From contig NZ_LZRK01000003.1 in the NCBI RefSeq assembly GCF_001687305.1, forward strand, positions 310,001 to 374,000: 64,000 nt of DNA. The letters run 5' to 3'. Of this stretch, positions 46,110 to 56,710 are shown piece after piece (positions within the stretch are counted from its first letter, which is position 1; each line of letters starts with the position of its first letter). Both the position numbers and the translations under genes were made by a program. The notes beneath the pieces were generated by a model, which made no database searches, was not told the origin of the DNA, and saw only the letters and a program-made list of their open reading frames with translations. This DNA is from Actinomyces vulturis. Lineage in GTDB: Bacteria; Actinomycetota; Actinomycetes; Actinomycetales; Actinomycetaceae.

Positions 46110-47057
46110 TCAGATTTGAGACAAAGCGATGCCATCGAGAATATCGTGCAGGCTCGTCATGGTGTGAGTAACAGGATGATCGGTCTGAGCAGTGGCTTGT
46201 TGAACAGCTCGAATCACTTCACTCCAGATCAAGGCACCAGCAGCAATCACATCTCTACGTCCTGCTGCGAGGAATCCCATCGATTCACGTTCTTCAGATT
46301 TCGAATGAACAATCGCATCACACGAAGCCAATTGCTGTTCACACCCGAGCACCGCACGATCAATTCTCTCTGGATCAAAATGTTCCAATTTCAATGCGTG
46401 CGCAGTCACGGTTGTAATAGTTCCCGCTAAACCGATCAGTTCACACGCCTGCGAAAGATCCACACGCTCTTGTGCATGCTGAAGATGTTGACGTACGTCG
46501 ATTCGCGCTAGTTCTTCTGCCTGTTCAGTGACTCCGTCCTGAAAGTATCGTTCGGTAATGCGGACGCTTCCAATGTCCATAGAGTATGAACTGTCAACGT
46601 CCATTTCCCCCAGGACTAGTTCTGTAGAACCTCCACCGAGGTCAACGATAAGACGTTTTCCGGATTCAACTGAAGCACCAATACGAGCCCCCAAAAAAGA
46701 GAGTGAAGCTTCTTCTTCACCAGAGATCACCTCCGGTTCAACTCCCAGAATGGATTGAACACCGTTCATGAACTCATCACGGTTCGAAGCATCACGTGTT
46801 GCCGAAGTTGCAACAAAACGAAGAGACTCTGCGCTGTTCTCACGACATAAATGAGCAAAATACTGTGTAGCATCAAGGGTGCGTTGCAGTGCCTGCGGAT
46901 CAAGCATGCCCGTTTTGTCGACGTCTTTACCAAGGCGAACCATCGCACCTTCACGAACAAGATCATTCATGACCAGCATGCCGTCATTGAATTCGATATC
47001 CGTAATAAGAAGGCGAATAGTGTTTGTTCCACAGTCAATTGCTGCCACACGCGTCAT
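46110..47057 (-). CDS. Ppx/GppA exopolyphosphatase
   Basis: A 315-residue hydrolase of the ASKHA superfamily that releases phosphate from polyphosphate or pppGpp. The phosphate-1 motif VAAIDCGTNTIRLL is at the start, and the central DLGGGSTELVLG follows. AGTITTVTA and the C-terminal AGRRDVIAAGALIW complete the family pattern. ATG 47057 is chosen; a TTG at 47069 would add four residues. It is in the conserved actinobacterial order eno-divIC-DUF501-ppx and balances the PPK2 enzyme encoded at 22797-23786. Confidence 0.94.
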   Translation of the reverse strand: MTRVAAIDCGTNTIRLLITDIEFNDGMLVMNDLVREGAMVRLGKDVDKTGMLDPQALQRTLDATQYFAHLCRENSAESLRFVATSATRDASNRDEFMNGVQSILGVEPEVISGEEEASLSFLGARIGASVESGKRLIVDLGGGSTELVLGEMDVDSSYSMDIGSVRITERYFQDGVTEQAEELARIDVRQHLQHAQERVDLSQACELIGLAGTITTVTAHALKLEHFDPERIDRAVLGCEQQLASCDAIVHSKSEERESMGFLAAGRRDVIAAGALIWSEVIRAVQQATAQTDHPVTHTMTSLHDILDGIALSQI

Positions 47058-47084
47058 CACAAAGTCCAAATCGTCTCAGGGGAA

Positions 47085-47591
47085 TTACTCACAGAAACAG
47101 GCCTCGTGGTTCCAAAAACCACGTTCCTTCAGTAAATCAAGCGTCCAGTCACCGATCGGATTAACTCCAGGCCCTGCAGCGAGAGCATGACCGAGCACTG
47201 CATGGAGACATTTCACCCGAGTAGGCATGCCGCCAGCCGAAATACCATCTATTTCAGGAACGTCACCTAAAACTCGACGAGTCTCAATGTAGTACTCATG
47301 AGCTTGTTGATAGCGCTGCGCCAGATCCTCATTGTTGCGAAGTTCCTCGTTCATCAAATCCATGACGTGCTCGGCTTCAAGGGTGGAACATCCTTTAACC
47401 GCCGCGGGATGGGTTAAGTAGTACATCGTTGGGAACGGTGAGCCGTCAGGAAGACGTGGTGCTGTTTGCACGACTGTTGGTTTGCCACAAACGCATCGTG
47501 CGGCAATGGAAACTACTCCCCGCGGCAAACGACCAAGTTGATGTTCCAAAGCGTCAATGTCATCGTCGGTGACGGAGGAAAGAGTTTCCAT
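47085..47591 (-). CDS. DUF501 family protein
   Basis: A 168-residue protein of a conserved actinobacterial family of unknown function. It has a Cys pair (ARCVCGKP), TMYYLTHPAAVKGCSTLEAEHVM, and GISAGGMPTRVKCLHAVLGHALAAGPGVNPIGD near the C-terminus. Conserved Cys/His residues (Cys, His in HPAAV, KCLH, LGH) suggest metal binding, which is inference. It is always near eno, divIC and ppx in this phylum, a strong synteny marker for the assignment. Confidence 0.92.
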   Translation of the reverse strand: METLSSVTDDDIDALEHQLGRLPRGVVSIAARCVCGKPTVVQTAPRLPDGSPFPTMYYLTHPAAVKGCSTLEAEHVMDLMNEELRNNEDLAQRYQQAHEYYIETRRVLGDVPEIDGISAGGMPTRVKCLHAVLGHALAAGPGVNPIGDWTLDLLKERGFWNHEACFCE

Positions 47592-47637
47592 ATCAAATTT
47601 CTTTCATGCTAGGTGTTAGTGCGGCACTATACAACGC

Positions 47638-48324
47638 TTAGGGAGAATTCTCGGATGCAGGACTCGGAGATTCACTCGGAACCTGTGGAGTTGGAGTTGT
47701 CCAACCTCGTTGAGCCGGATCCTGAATGTGTCGATCACTAATCTGGCCGGCGATCTGTACGGTGTTGTTCAGTTGAACAAACCAGGGCTCATGAGTTTGT
47801 TGTGATAATTCCGATCCCGCCTCAGGCTCTCCATGCATGTGACCGGGATTGACTACGATATAAGTGGTTTCTCCTGGCATCACGTAGCCAAGCCGATCTC
47901 GCGCCTGGGAGCGGACGAAATCATCGTCGTTCCACCGCTGGAGTTCATTTTCCAATGACTGGTTGAGTTCCTTAGTGCTCTGAACCTGAGAAACTACTTC
48001 GTCATATTGCTGCTGCTGGATGAGATAAGACCGCAACGAAGGAAAAATGACATAGATAGCGAACAGTCCAACAACGACTAAAGCGATTGACGTCCACGGC
48101 ACCGTCATGCCGTCATGGCCGCCGACGGTCAAAACAGGCTGCGTCCTAGTCGGAGACTTTTTCGTGGATGGATTCAGTCCACCGTTGCTCTTTGGCGCAC
48201 CCTGAGTTTGCTCTCGCGATTCGTCGTGGGATTCGACGCCGTCCCGCCGCTTTTCATAGTGAGTCACCGAACCGGTTCTCGGCCGGGCGGGTTGGGGACG
48301 ACATGGCTTCATAGTGTGAATCAT
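47638..48324 (-). CDS. FtsB/DivIC-like septum formation protein
   Basis: A 228-residue bitopic membrane protein of the divisome. A long basic, disordered cytoplasmic N-terminus (about 70 residues) leads to one membrane helix (about 77-97). A coiled coil follows (YLIQQQQYDEVVSQVQSTKELNQSLENELQRW) and then the conserved RDRLGYVMPGETTYIVV. The C-terminal tail is Pro/Ser-rich. Actinobacterial members with such extensions are normal. It lies between eno and DUF501, as expected. Confidence 0.9.
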   Translation of the reverse strand: MIHTMKPCRPQPARPRTGSVTHYEKRRDGVESHDESREQTQGAPKSNGGLNPSTKKSPTRTQPVLTVGGHDGMTVPWTSIALVVVGLFAIYVIFPSLRSYLIQQQQYDEVVSQVQSTKELNQSLENELQRWNDDDFVRSQARDRLGYVMPGETTYIVVNPGHMHGEPEAGSELSQQTHEPWFVQLNNTVQIAGQISDRHIQDPAQRGWTTPTPQVPSESPSPASENSP

Positions 48325-48342
48325 TCCTTAGCGGAGATTGAA

Positions 48343-48390
48343 ACGCCAGTGGCTGGGAAACATCACACGATGTTTCCCAGCCACTGGCGT
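48343..48390 (-). terminator. Perfect 22-bp hairpin after eno
   Basis: Arms 48343-48364 and 48369-48390 are exact complements around an ACAC loop, 42 bases past the eno stop. The longest stem in the window. Only three T residues follow on the minus strand. Confidence 0.75.
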
Positions 48391-48432
48391 AAAGAATGAG
48401 GTTAGTTCATCAGAGTTGACGAACTCTCAACC

Positions 48433-49728
<1,296 letters not shown>

Positions 49729-49832
49729 CTAAGATGGGTTGGACCTATTAACGCGTCTAGACTAACGCGATTTCGCCGCGCAGGGGAATGGCGAAGGTCC
49801 TTGTCGAGATATGTTCGCACATGGCGTGACAT

Positions 49833-50756
49833 CTATTGCAGACTGTCAACATTATCGCGCTTGTCCTGCAAATACTTTCCTGGCTTCAATTTGCCCAACC
49901 GGACCCAACGAACCTCTGCATCCATATGCCCACACAGGTTGACTAAAGATCGAAGTATTGGGTTCAGCGCCCGAGACCTCTTTTGATAAACTAAACACGC
50001 TGAATCGACAGGCCATCTAATAAAACGCTTCATTAGATAATGCGGCCGCAACTCATCAGAAAAACGTTCCGGGTGTCGATGCCACAAAACATGCTCCGCC
50101 ATAGCGGAGCGGTAAATCTTTTTAATCAATTTTTTTTTGTTATGAGTTGGCTGAAATAAAATCACCATATCTGGCGCAGCACCAAATTCCGCCCCCAAAT
50201 TTTTCAACCGAATAGAGAAATCAAATTCCTCACAGCCATAGGGTGGAAGACCTTCGTCGAAGCCGCCAACTTCGATAAATATCTTTTTCTTCACCGCAAA
50301 ATTTCCCGCCATTACCGCGAGATTCCCAGTTTCCTGGCCGATCAAACACCCAGGATTGAGTACCTTTCCATGGGCGAAGAGACTATCGGATCTCTCGATA
50401 CACTGACCAGCAACAATGTCAAATCCCTTGTTAATGGAGTTCCAAGCAGCCTGAACCCAACCAGCGACAACTTCGTCATCAGAATCACAGTAGGCAATAA
50501 CAGAACCAGCAGCATGTTGAGCCCCAACATTGCGAGCGATAGGGATCGATGGCTGTTTACCTGCATCAACCACACGAAGAGGGACTGGAAAACTTTTCGA
50601 ACGTTGTTCGCAGTATTCTCGAGTGCTGTCCGTAGAACCATTATCGGCAACGACTACTTCCCAATCAATGCTGGTTTTCTGGACAGCCAATGCATCTAGT
50701 TGTTTTCCAATAACAGAACGCCCGTTACGAACACAAATCACAACTGAAAGATCCAT
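49833..50756 (-). CDS. Family 2 glycosyltransferase
   Basis: A 307-residue GT-A enzyme: LSVVICVRNGRSVIGKQLDAL, the nucleotide-binding VVVADNGSTDSTREY, the DxD-like YCDSDDEVVAGW, and the acceptor-side FDEGLPPYGCEEFDFSIRLKNLG. No membrane helix is evident. It starts 3 bases after the mfd stop with AAAGGA as ribosome site, so it is translationally coupled to mfd and cotranscribed. It is A/T-rich compared with mfd and eno on either side. It is likely to add a sugar to a surface polysaccharide repeat unit. Confidence 0.85.
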   Translation of the reverse strand: MDLSVVICVRNGRSVIGKQLDALAVQKTSIDWEVVVADNGSTDSTREYCEQRSKSFPVPLRVVDAGKQPSIPIARNVGAQHAAGSVIAYCDSDDEVVAGWVQAAWNSINKGFDIVAGQCIERSDSLFAHGKVLNPGCLIGQETGNLAVMAGNFAVKKKIFIEVGGFDEGLPPYGCEEFDFSIRLKNLGAEFGAAPDMVILFQPTHNKKKLIKKIYRSAMAEHVLWHRHPERFSDELRPHYLMKRFIRWPVDSACLVYQKRSRALNPILRSLVNLCGHMDAEVRWVRLGKLKPGKYLQDKRDNVDSLQ

Positions 50757-50759
50757 TTT

Positions 50760-53700
50760 TCATCCTTTTAAAGAAGAATTACCGAATTCCTCAATAACAG
50801 TACTAATAAATTCCAAAAACTCGACGGCTCCAACTTTTTTTTGACCAATTTTCCGCACCCCAGGAAGTGGAAGGACTATCGTTCTCGTTGGTATTTTCAA
50901 AGTAGTACCAGGATATAATCGCATGAGGCGAAGACGCTTACTCTCAGGCATTTCAATTGGGGCGATACGCACGCTCTTACCTTGGGCAACAATTTCTCGA
51001 AGTCCCAAATATCGGGCTTTGGCACGCAGTCGCGCCATATCAGCGAGACGAACAGTAGGTTCAGGCAGCGACCCGTAACGATCTTCGAGTTCAGCTACAA
51101 CATCTGCGACCTGTTCATCACTCCGGCATGCCGCGAACTTTGAGTAAGCCTCAAGGCGAAGGCGTTCATGAGGAATGTAATCCTCAGGCACATGGGCATC
51201 AATCGGAAGTTCGACTGTCAGGTCATCATCTTCAGTTTCTTCCACGTCATGGCCCAAACCCTTACGGAAAGCATTCACAGCATCAGAGACCATGCGGACG
51301 TAGAGGTCAAAGCCCACTCCGGCGATATGCCCCGATTGTTCTCCGCCAAGAAGGTTACCGGCGCCGCGAATTTCCAGGTCCTTCATTGCCACTTGCATCC
51401 CCGCACCGAGGTCCGTATTACTCGCAATTGTCCGAAGACGTTCCAAGGCAGTTTCAGTAAGCGGCTTATCTCCTGGGTAAAGGAAGTAGGCGTAGGCACG
51501 TTCTCGGCCACGGCCGACTCGCCCGCGTAACTGATGCAGTTGGGATAACCCCATACGATCTGCACGATCCACAATCAACGTATTCGCATTGGACACGTCG
51601 AGTCCCGTTTCGACAATAGTTGTACAGACAAGCACATCGATTTCTTTATGCCAGAAGGCGTCGATAATCTGCTCAAGTCGATGCTCGCCCATTTGTCCAT
51701 GGGCAACAGCTACTCGGGCTTCGGGGATCATGTCAGATAAATGAGCAGCAATTGAGTCAATATCCTCAACTCGGTTATGCACGTAGAAAACTTGACCGTC
51801 GCGGAGAAGTTCCCGTCGAATCGCGGCCTGCACCTGAGGTGTTTCGTATGCACCCACATAGGTGAGAATCGGATGTCGGTCCTCGGGCGGCGTCGCCAAA
51901 ATCGACATATCTCGCAGCCCCGTCACTGCCATTTCAAGAGTACGAGGAATCGGGGTGGCGGACATGCTCAGCACATCCACATCCGTCCGTAGTGCCTTGA
52001 GCGTTTCTTTGTGTTCCACACCGAAACGCTGTTCCTCATCGATGATGACCAGTCCGAGATCTTTAAATACCACGTTGCCAGTGATGAGTCGGTGCGTACC
52101 AATCACCACATCGATGCTGCCATCAGCCAGTCCTTCTAAGACTTCCTGGCTCTCCTGAGCATTTTGGAAGCGCGACAACTGGGCCACACGTACAGGGAAG
52201 CCCGCGTAACGCTCCGAGAATGTCTCTGCGTGCTGGCTCACGAGAAGAGTCGTAGGCACAAGAACAGCAACTTGTTTACCGTCTTGAATAGCCTTAAAGG
52301 CAGCGCGAACAGCAATCTCCGTTTTCCCGTAGCCCACATCGCCACAAATCAGACGGTCCATCGGCTGAGGCTTCGACATATCTGCTTTGACCTCGTCAAT
52401 GGTCACTAATTGATCGCGAGTCTCCTGATAGGGGAAAGCCTCTTCAAGTTCGCGTTGCCATGGTGTATCCGGGCTAAAAGCAAAACCTTGAGTAGCTGAG
52501 CGTGCAGCATAAAGGCGAACCAATTCTGCAGCAATCTCTCGTACTGCTTTACGTGCCTTGGACTTCGTCTTTTGCCAGTCAGCACCGCCCATTTTGTTTA
52601 ACGACGGCGAATCACCACCAATATATTTCGTCACCTGATCAAGGGCATCAGTGGGGACGAGAAGTCGGTCTCCTGGCTGTCCACGACGTGAGGGCGCGTA
52701 CTCAATCACCAGGTATTCGCGCGTGGAGGCGTTTTTCGAACTGCCTAGTGTCCGTTTCGTCAATTCAACGAACCGTCCCACACCATGTTGGGTATGAACC
52801 ACGATGTCTCCCGGACGCAGTGACAGTGGGTCCACACTGCGTTTGGAGCGTCGGGTGGGGACACTAGAGCGTTGTGCTGGTGTTGATGATGCACGGCCAG
52901 TGAGGTCGGATTCCGCGATGAGTGCGATTTGCTGGTCATCGAGAACAAATCCATGTCCCGCAGAAGCAGTGGTAATGGCAACCACACCATCATCAATGTC
53001 GCTGAGGTCGTCGACATTCGCGACGATGGTGCTAGGCACATCCCCATCGGTGAACAGTTGAGCCAGGCGACGGCCTGGACCAGGGCCATCCGTTGCGACC
53101 ACAACTTTCCAGCCGGTCTTCATCAAAGCACGAATATCGGCCACGGCACGATCGAGTGCTCCTCGATATCCCTGCGGCTCGCGAAGAGGAAGGGAAATAT
53201 CAGCATCAGAGAGACCAAAGGACGCGAGAGACCACCAGCCATTTCCGTCAGCAAGCGCTCTAGCACGTGTCTGGGCTAACGAAGCAAACGCCGCACCTGA
53301 AAGATCGACAGGAACATGACCACCTGAGGCTGCGTTCGTCCATGCAGCAGCAAGGAACTCTTCGGTAGTTGCCACAAGATCGTCGGCACGTTTGCGAACT
53401 TTCTCAGGCTCTGCAACAACGACGAGTCGTTCACCAATGTGATTGAGGAGCGGTTCCATGCCATCCACCAGCACCGGCGCCAGTGATTCCATGCCCTCAA
53501 CAGCAATCCCCTCGCTGATTTTCTCAAGGAGATCCTGAGCAGAAGGAATCGTCGAGATCAGCGCCTGAGCGCGCTTGCGTACATCATCGGTCAAGAGCAT
53601 TTCTCGGCAGGCGGTCAGCGTCAGGCTGTGGCCCACTGCTTCGATTGATCGCTGGTCGGCCACGGCAAACCAGGACACGTCATCAATCTCGTCACCAAAA

Positions 53701-54362
53701 AAATCAATACGGACAGGGCGAGGAAGTGTTGGGGGAAAGACGTCCACAATCCCGCCACGCACTGCAAACTCACCGCGTTTTTCAACCATGTCGACGCGGG
53801 TATATGCGCTACAAGATAAGAAATCGACCAAGTCATCAAGGCTGATTTCCTGGCCCTCAGCAATCGTGCATACATCAATGTCGCCAAGGCCCTGAATAAT
53901 CGGTGCAAGCAACGCGCGGATGGGAACAACTAGGACACCAATAGGCCCTCGAGTCGAATCACCATCTTCTGCATCCTCGGGGTGTGCCAGACGACGAAGA
54001 ACCGACAAACGTTGAGCAACAGTGTCTGCCCTGGGAGATAAGCGCTCATGAGGCAAGGTTTCCCACGCAGGAAAAACATCAACGTCAGCGTCTGGGAGAT
54101 AACAACGAAGCGCCGTGGCGAAATCATCTGCTTCTTTCCCCGTTGCAGTCACAACAAGGAGCGGAGTTTTCTTCGTCGAAACAGAACGTCCTGGATTACG
54201 TAAAGCCTCATTCCCCAGATGCAACGCCGCAACAAGAGCAGGCCGTGCACCCGGGCCGACAATAACGGAACGGTCATCACGAACAGTGGACGCGGCGTCG
54301 TCAATGAGTTGCGACGTGACTGCATCTGCAGCCAGAGGGGAAAGGAGACCAATTAAACGCAC
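50760..54362 (-). CDS. mfd: Transcription-repair coupling factor Mfd
   Basis: A 1200-residue DNA translocase that removes stalled RNA polymerase and recruits UvrA. It contains the N-terminal UvrB-like module, the RNA-polymerase-interacting domain (GDIVVHTQHGVGRFVELTKR, about residue 530) and the helicase core with Walker A GDVGYGKTE and DEEQRFG box. SATPIPRTLEM, ETGLDVSNANTLIVDRADRMG and a C-terminal autoinhibitory domain follow. It starts with GTG 54362, four bases after the stop of a glycosyltransferase gene, and is followed 3 bases later by another. This placement is unusual for a repair gene. Confidence 0.97.
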   Translation of the reverse strand: MRLIGLLSPLAADAVTSQLIDDAASTVRDDRSVIVGPGARPALVAALHLGNEALRNPGRSVSTKKTPLLVVTATGKEADDFATALRCYLPDADVDVFPAWETLPHERLSPRADTVAQRLSVLRRLAHPEDAEDGDSTRGPIGVLVVPIRALLAPIIQGLGDIDVCTIAEGQEISLDDLVDFLSCSAYTRVDMVEKRGEFAVRGGIVDVFPPTLPRPVRIDFFGDEIDDVSWFAVADQRSIEAVGHSLTLTACREMLLTDDVRKRAQALISTIPSAQDLLEKISEGIAVEGMESLAPVLVDGMEPLLNHIGERLVVVAEPEKVRKRADDLVATTEEFLAAAWTNAASGGHVPVDLSGAAFASLAQTRARALADGNGWWSLASFGLSDADISLPLREPQGYRGALDRAVADIRALMKTGWKVVVATDGPGPGRRLAQLFTDGDVPSTIVANVDDLSDIDDGVVAITTASAGHGFVLDDQQIALIAESDLTGRASSTPAQRSSVPTRRSKRSVDPLSLRPGDIVVHTQHGVGRFVELTKRTLGSSKNASTREYLVIEYAPSRRGQPGDRLLVPTDALDQVTKYIGGDSPSLNKMGGADWQKTKSKARKAVREIAAELVRLYAARSATQGFAFSPDTPWQRELEEAFPYQETRDQLVTIDEVKADMSKPQPMDRLICGDVGYGKTEIAVRAAFKAIQDGKQVAVLVPTTLLVSQHAETFSERYAGFPVRVAQLSRFQNAQESQEVLEGLADGSIDVVIGTHRLITGNVVFKDLGLVIIDEEQRFGVEHKETLKALRTDVDVLSMSATPIPRTLEMAVTGLRDMSILATPPEDRHPILTYVGAYETPQVQAAIRRELLRDGQVFYVHNRVEDIDSIAAHLSDMIPEARVAVAHGQMGEHRLEQIIDAFWHKEIDVLVCTTIVETGLDVSNANTLIVDRADRMGLSQLHQLRGRVGRGRERAYAYFLYPGDKPLTETALERLRTIASNTDLGAGMQVAMKDLEIRGAGNLLGGEQSGHIAGVGFDLYVRMVSDAVNAFRKGLGHDVEETEDDDLTVELPIDAHVPEDYIPHERLRLEAYSKFAACRSDEQVADVVAELEDRYGSLPEPTVRLADMARLRAKARYLGLREIVAQGKSVRIAPIEMPESKRLRLMRLYPGTTLKIPTRTIVLPLPGVRKIGQKKVGAVEFLEFISTVIEEFGNSSLKG

Positions 54363-54366
54363 GGAT

Positions 54367-55593
54367 TCAAACCATTACTGACTCAATAATAGACGACACG
54401 AACTCAGCCCGTTTTTTATATTCATTCGTAAACGAATGCTTCTGACCAAACAGATATGCAAGACGTGCTTTTTCAACAATTTCTTCAGGATTAGAAGCGA
54501 GTCTTAGTAGCAACGAGACGATATCACCTAAATTACCCATCGAAATCACCCACCCCCCGCCACTTGCCTTAATTATATTACGCGCCGAGTCATTATCGAA
54601 TGAAATAATCGGCACACCGCAAATAAAAGACTCCATATAAGTTCCCGAGGGGTCACCTTGCGTATGGGGAATCAACATCACATCAATACGTGAAGAAACA
54701 GCATCTATCCAATCAGGATTAAAGGGAATTTCTCGATGCCAAATGATATTGGGATCATCTTTCGGGATAAGTTCCCTTAACTCGCCATCACCAAATATTT
54801 CAAATATGCCATTGAATCCGAGATTTCTTGCGTCAATGAAAGCCTGCAAAGCAACATCGAACCCTTTCTGGGCGATCAAACGACCAGAAAAAGCAACACG
54901 GATGGCAGAACTCTCGCGTTCTCGAAAGGATGGGCCTCCACAAGTTTGAGATGGATCAACCCTTGAATCAAGATACATTATATTTTTCTTCGCTATCGAA
55001 GAATAACTGTTTGCTGCAGGAAAACCATTACACTCAATCCCAGCGGATCTTCGAACGATCTTCCTGATAAACAACTCTTCACGAACCGCACCCACAAGGA
55101 TACGAATTCTAGTGACAAAATCGACGTTCATAAGCCCCGAGAAAAGCATTCTATTACGCATATTGTTTTCTAGAAGGGGAATCGAGCGAGAATAATCGAC
55201 CGCATCCCAAATAAAACGCACAGTCGGAGACAAAAGCCCTGAAAAAACTTTATATTTTATAGACTGAATTGCAGTTGGAATATCATCGACGACAATAATC
55301 CCAAAAGGAGCCTCGCCAGGAGAAAATTTTACAAGTCCGGGGCCGACAGAAAAAGAACAATCCTTAAAAATGACACAGACCTTGTAATTAACTTCAGAAA
55401 AAAGTTTCAACAACCCCGCCGCAGATTTCTTGGGGATAAAATATGATTCCCCATCAAATCCTGCACCAGCAAGATCGACTACCAATAAATCGCATTCAAC
55501 TTCTTCATTAGCCATACAAGCGCCCAACTTCATTCCATTACGGCACGTACGAACCACTAACTTGAGAAGAATCACGCTTTTCAGAAACGACAT
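54367..55593 (-). CDS. Family 4-like glycosyltransferase
   Basis: A protein of up to 408 residues with a GT-B C-terminal half: IRVAFSGRLIAQKGFDVALQAF, FEIFGDGELRELIP and MLIPHTQGDPSGTYMESFICGVPIISFDND, the donor-site region with a conserved Glu. The N-terminus is less certain; ATG 55593, 55533 (MKLGACM) and 55515 (MANEEV) are all in frame. The gene is A/T-rich and unlike mfd in codon use. It leads the three-gene run with mfd and the family 2 transferase, and starts divergently from the CgeB-like gene. Sugar specificity is unknown. Confidence 0.82.
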   Translation of the reverse strand: MSFLKSVILLKLVVRTCRNGMKLGACMANEEVECDLLVVDLAGAGFDGESYFIPKKSAAGLLKLFSEVNYKVCVIFKDCSFSVGPGLVKFSPGEAPFGIIVVDDIPTAIQSIKYKVFSGLLSPTVRFIWDAVDYSRSIPLLENNMRNRMLFSGLMNVDFVTRIRILVGAVREELFIRKIVRRSAGIECNGFPAANSYSSIAKKNIMYLDSRVDPSQTCGGPSFRERESSAIRVAFSGRLIAQKGFDVALQAFIDARNLGFNGIFEIFGDGELRELIPKDDPNIIWHREIPFNPDWIDAVSSRIDVMLIPHTQGDPSGTYMESFICGVPIISFDNDSARNIIKASGGGWVISMGNLGDIVSLLLRLASNPEEIVEKARLAYLFGQKHSFTNEYKKRAEFVSSIIESVMV

Positions 55594-55708
55594 CCACCCA
55601 AAATAGTAGTCCAGATATATATTATACTACAGATTCAATGAGTCTTTCGACGCCGCCTTACCAGCACAAGAACTCTACTTTTCGACTAGAAACAGAAATA
55701 TTTTGCGT

Positions 55709-56710
55709 ATGAAAAAATTGCTGATTCTCTCCCCAGGTTTTCACGGTTATTGGAAAGCCTACGAATCAGCGTTCACACGTCGTGGCTATAACGCTCGAAC
55801 GGTCTGCTACGACACTCTTGCGACTCTTAGCGACAAGTTCCACCACAAACTGACGATTGAGCTTCCCCAAAAGTTCGGCCAGGACACCCGTGAAAAACAA
55901 GCACGTGAAGTCTCAGCAAAGGTCGCCCAACACGTCCGTGATGTGAAACCCGAATTAGTACTTGTCATTCGCGGCGATCTCCTTCGTGATTCGTTCTGGG
56001 AGGCCGTCAACGACGTGGGCGCTCGCCCGATTACCCTGGTGTATGACGAGGTTGCCCGAATGACGATGAGTTATGAAGAACTCATGTCTCATGGCCCTGT
56101 TGCCTCGTACTCGCAACATGACACTGCAGAGTTCACAAAACGCGGGGCTCGAACTGTCCATGTCTTAGACGCTTACGATGCAACTCTTCCTTTCACCTCC
56201 ACCCCCTCACAAAATGTCGTTTTCATTGGTGCTCGCTATGGCCAACGCGCACCACTCCTGGAAACTTTACATCGTTCAGGTGTCAACGTAGCAGCTTACG
56301 GTCGAGAGTGGTCTCACCATCCCTTTGACCTCGCACGAACATGGTTCTCCCCTCGCCCCTCAATTCCAGCATTCCGTGACATTCCTCGAGATCGTGCTTA
56401 TGGGATCCAGGCCGGTGCTCTGGCGAGCCTCAACGTCCATGAGAACCAAGATGGTTTCACGATGCGTACTTACGAGATTCCCGGTGTTGGTGGAGTGCAG
56501 TTGATCGACCGTGACGATGTCTCCGATCTGTACGATCCCGGTACTGAAGTACTCGTGTTCCATAGCCCGGAAGAACTAGTGGAATTAGCGCAGCGCTTGA
56601 AAAAAGAACCCGCCTGGGCGAATTCAATTCGAGAAGCTGGGCAAAAACGTACCCTGGCTGAACATACCTTTGACCATCGCATTCCCGTTTTGGAGTCATT
56701 GTGGGATTAA
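55709..56710 (+). CDS. CgeB-like glycosyltransferase (GT-B)
   Basis: A 333-residue putative transferase. It starts MKKLLILSPGFHGYWKAYESAFTRRGY with a Rossmann-like N-terminal half. The C-terminal half FIGARYGQRAPLLETLHRSGVNVAAYGREW and LNVHENQDGFTMRTYEIPGVGGVQLID is the CgeB/Glyco_trans_1_2 pattern. ATG 55709 is used; a TTG six bases upstream is in frame. It is the first gene of a plus-strand run of overlapping polysaccharide genes reaching the window end, and overlaps the next gene by 10 bases. G+C content is closer to the genome average than in the other transferases. Confidence 0.78.
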   Translation: MKKLLILSPGFHGYWKAYESAFTRRGYNARTVCYDTLATLSDKFHHKLTIELPQKFGQDTREKQAREVSAKVAQHVRDVKPELVLVIRGDLLRDSFWEAVNDVGARPITLVYDEVARMTMSYEELMSHGPVASYSQHDTAEFTKRGARTVHVLDAYDATLPFTSTPSQNVVFIGARYGQRAPLLETLHRSGVNVAAYGREWSHHPFDLARTWFSPRPSIPAFRDIPRDRAYGIQAGALASLNVHENQDGFTMRTYEIPGVGGVQLIDRDDVSDLYDPGTEVLVFHSPEELVELAQRLKKEPAWANSIREAGQKRTLAEHTFDHRIPVLESLWD

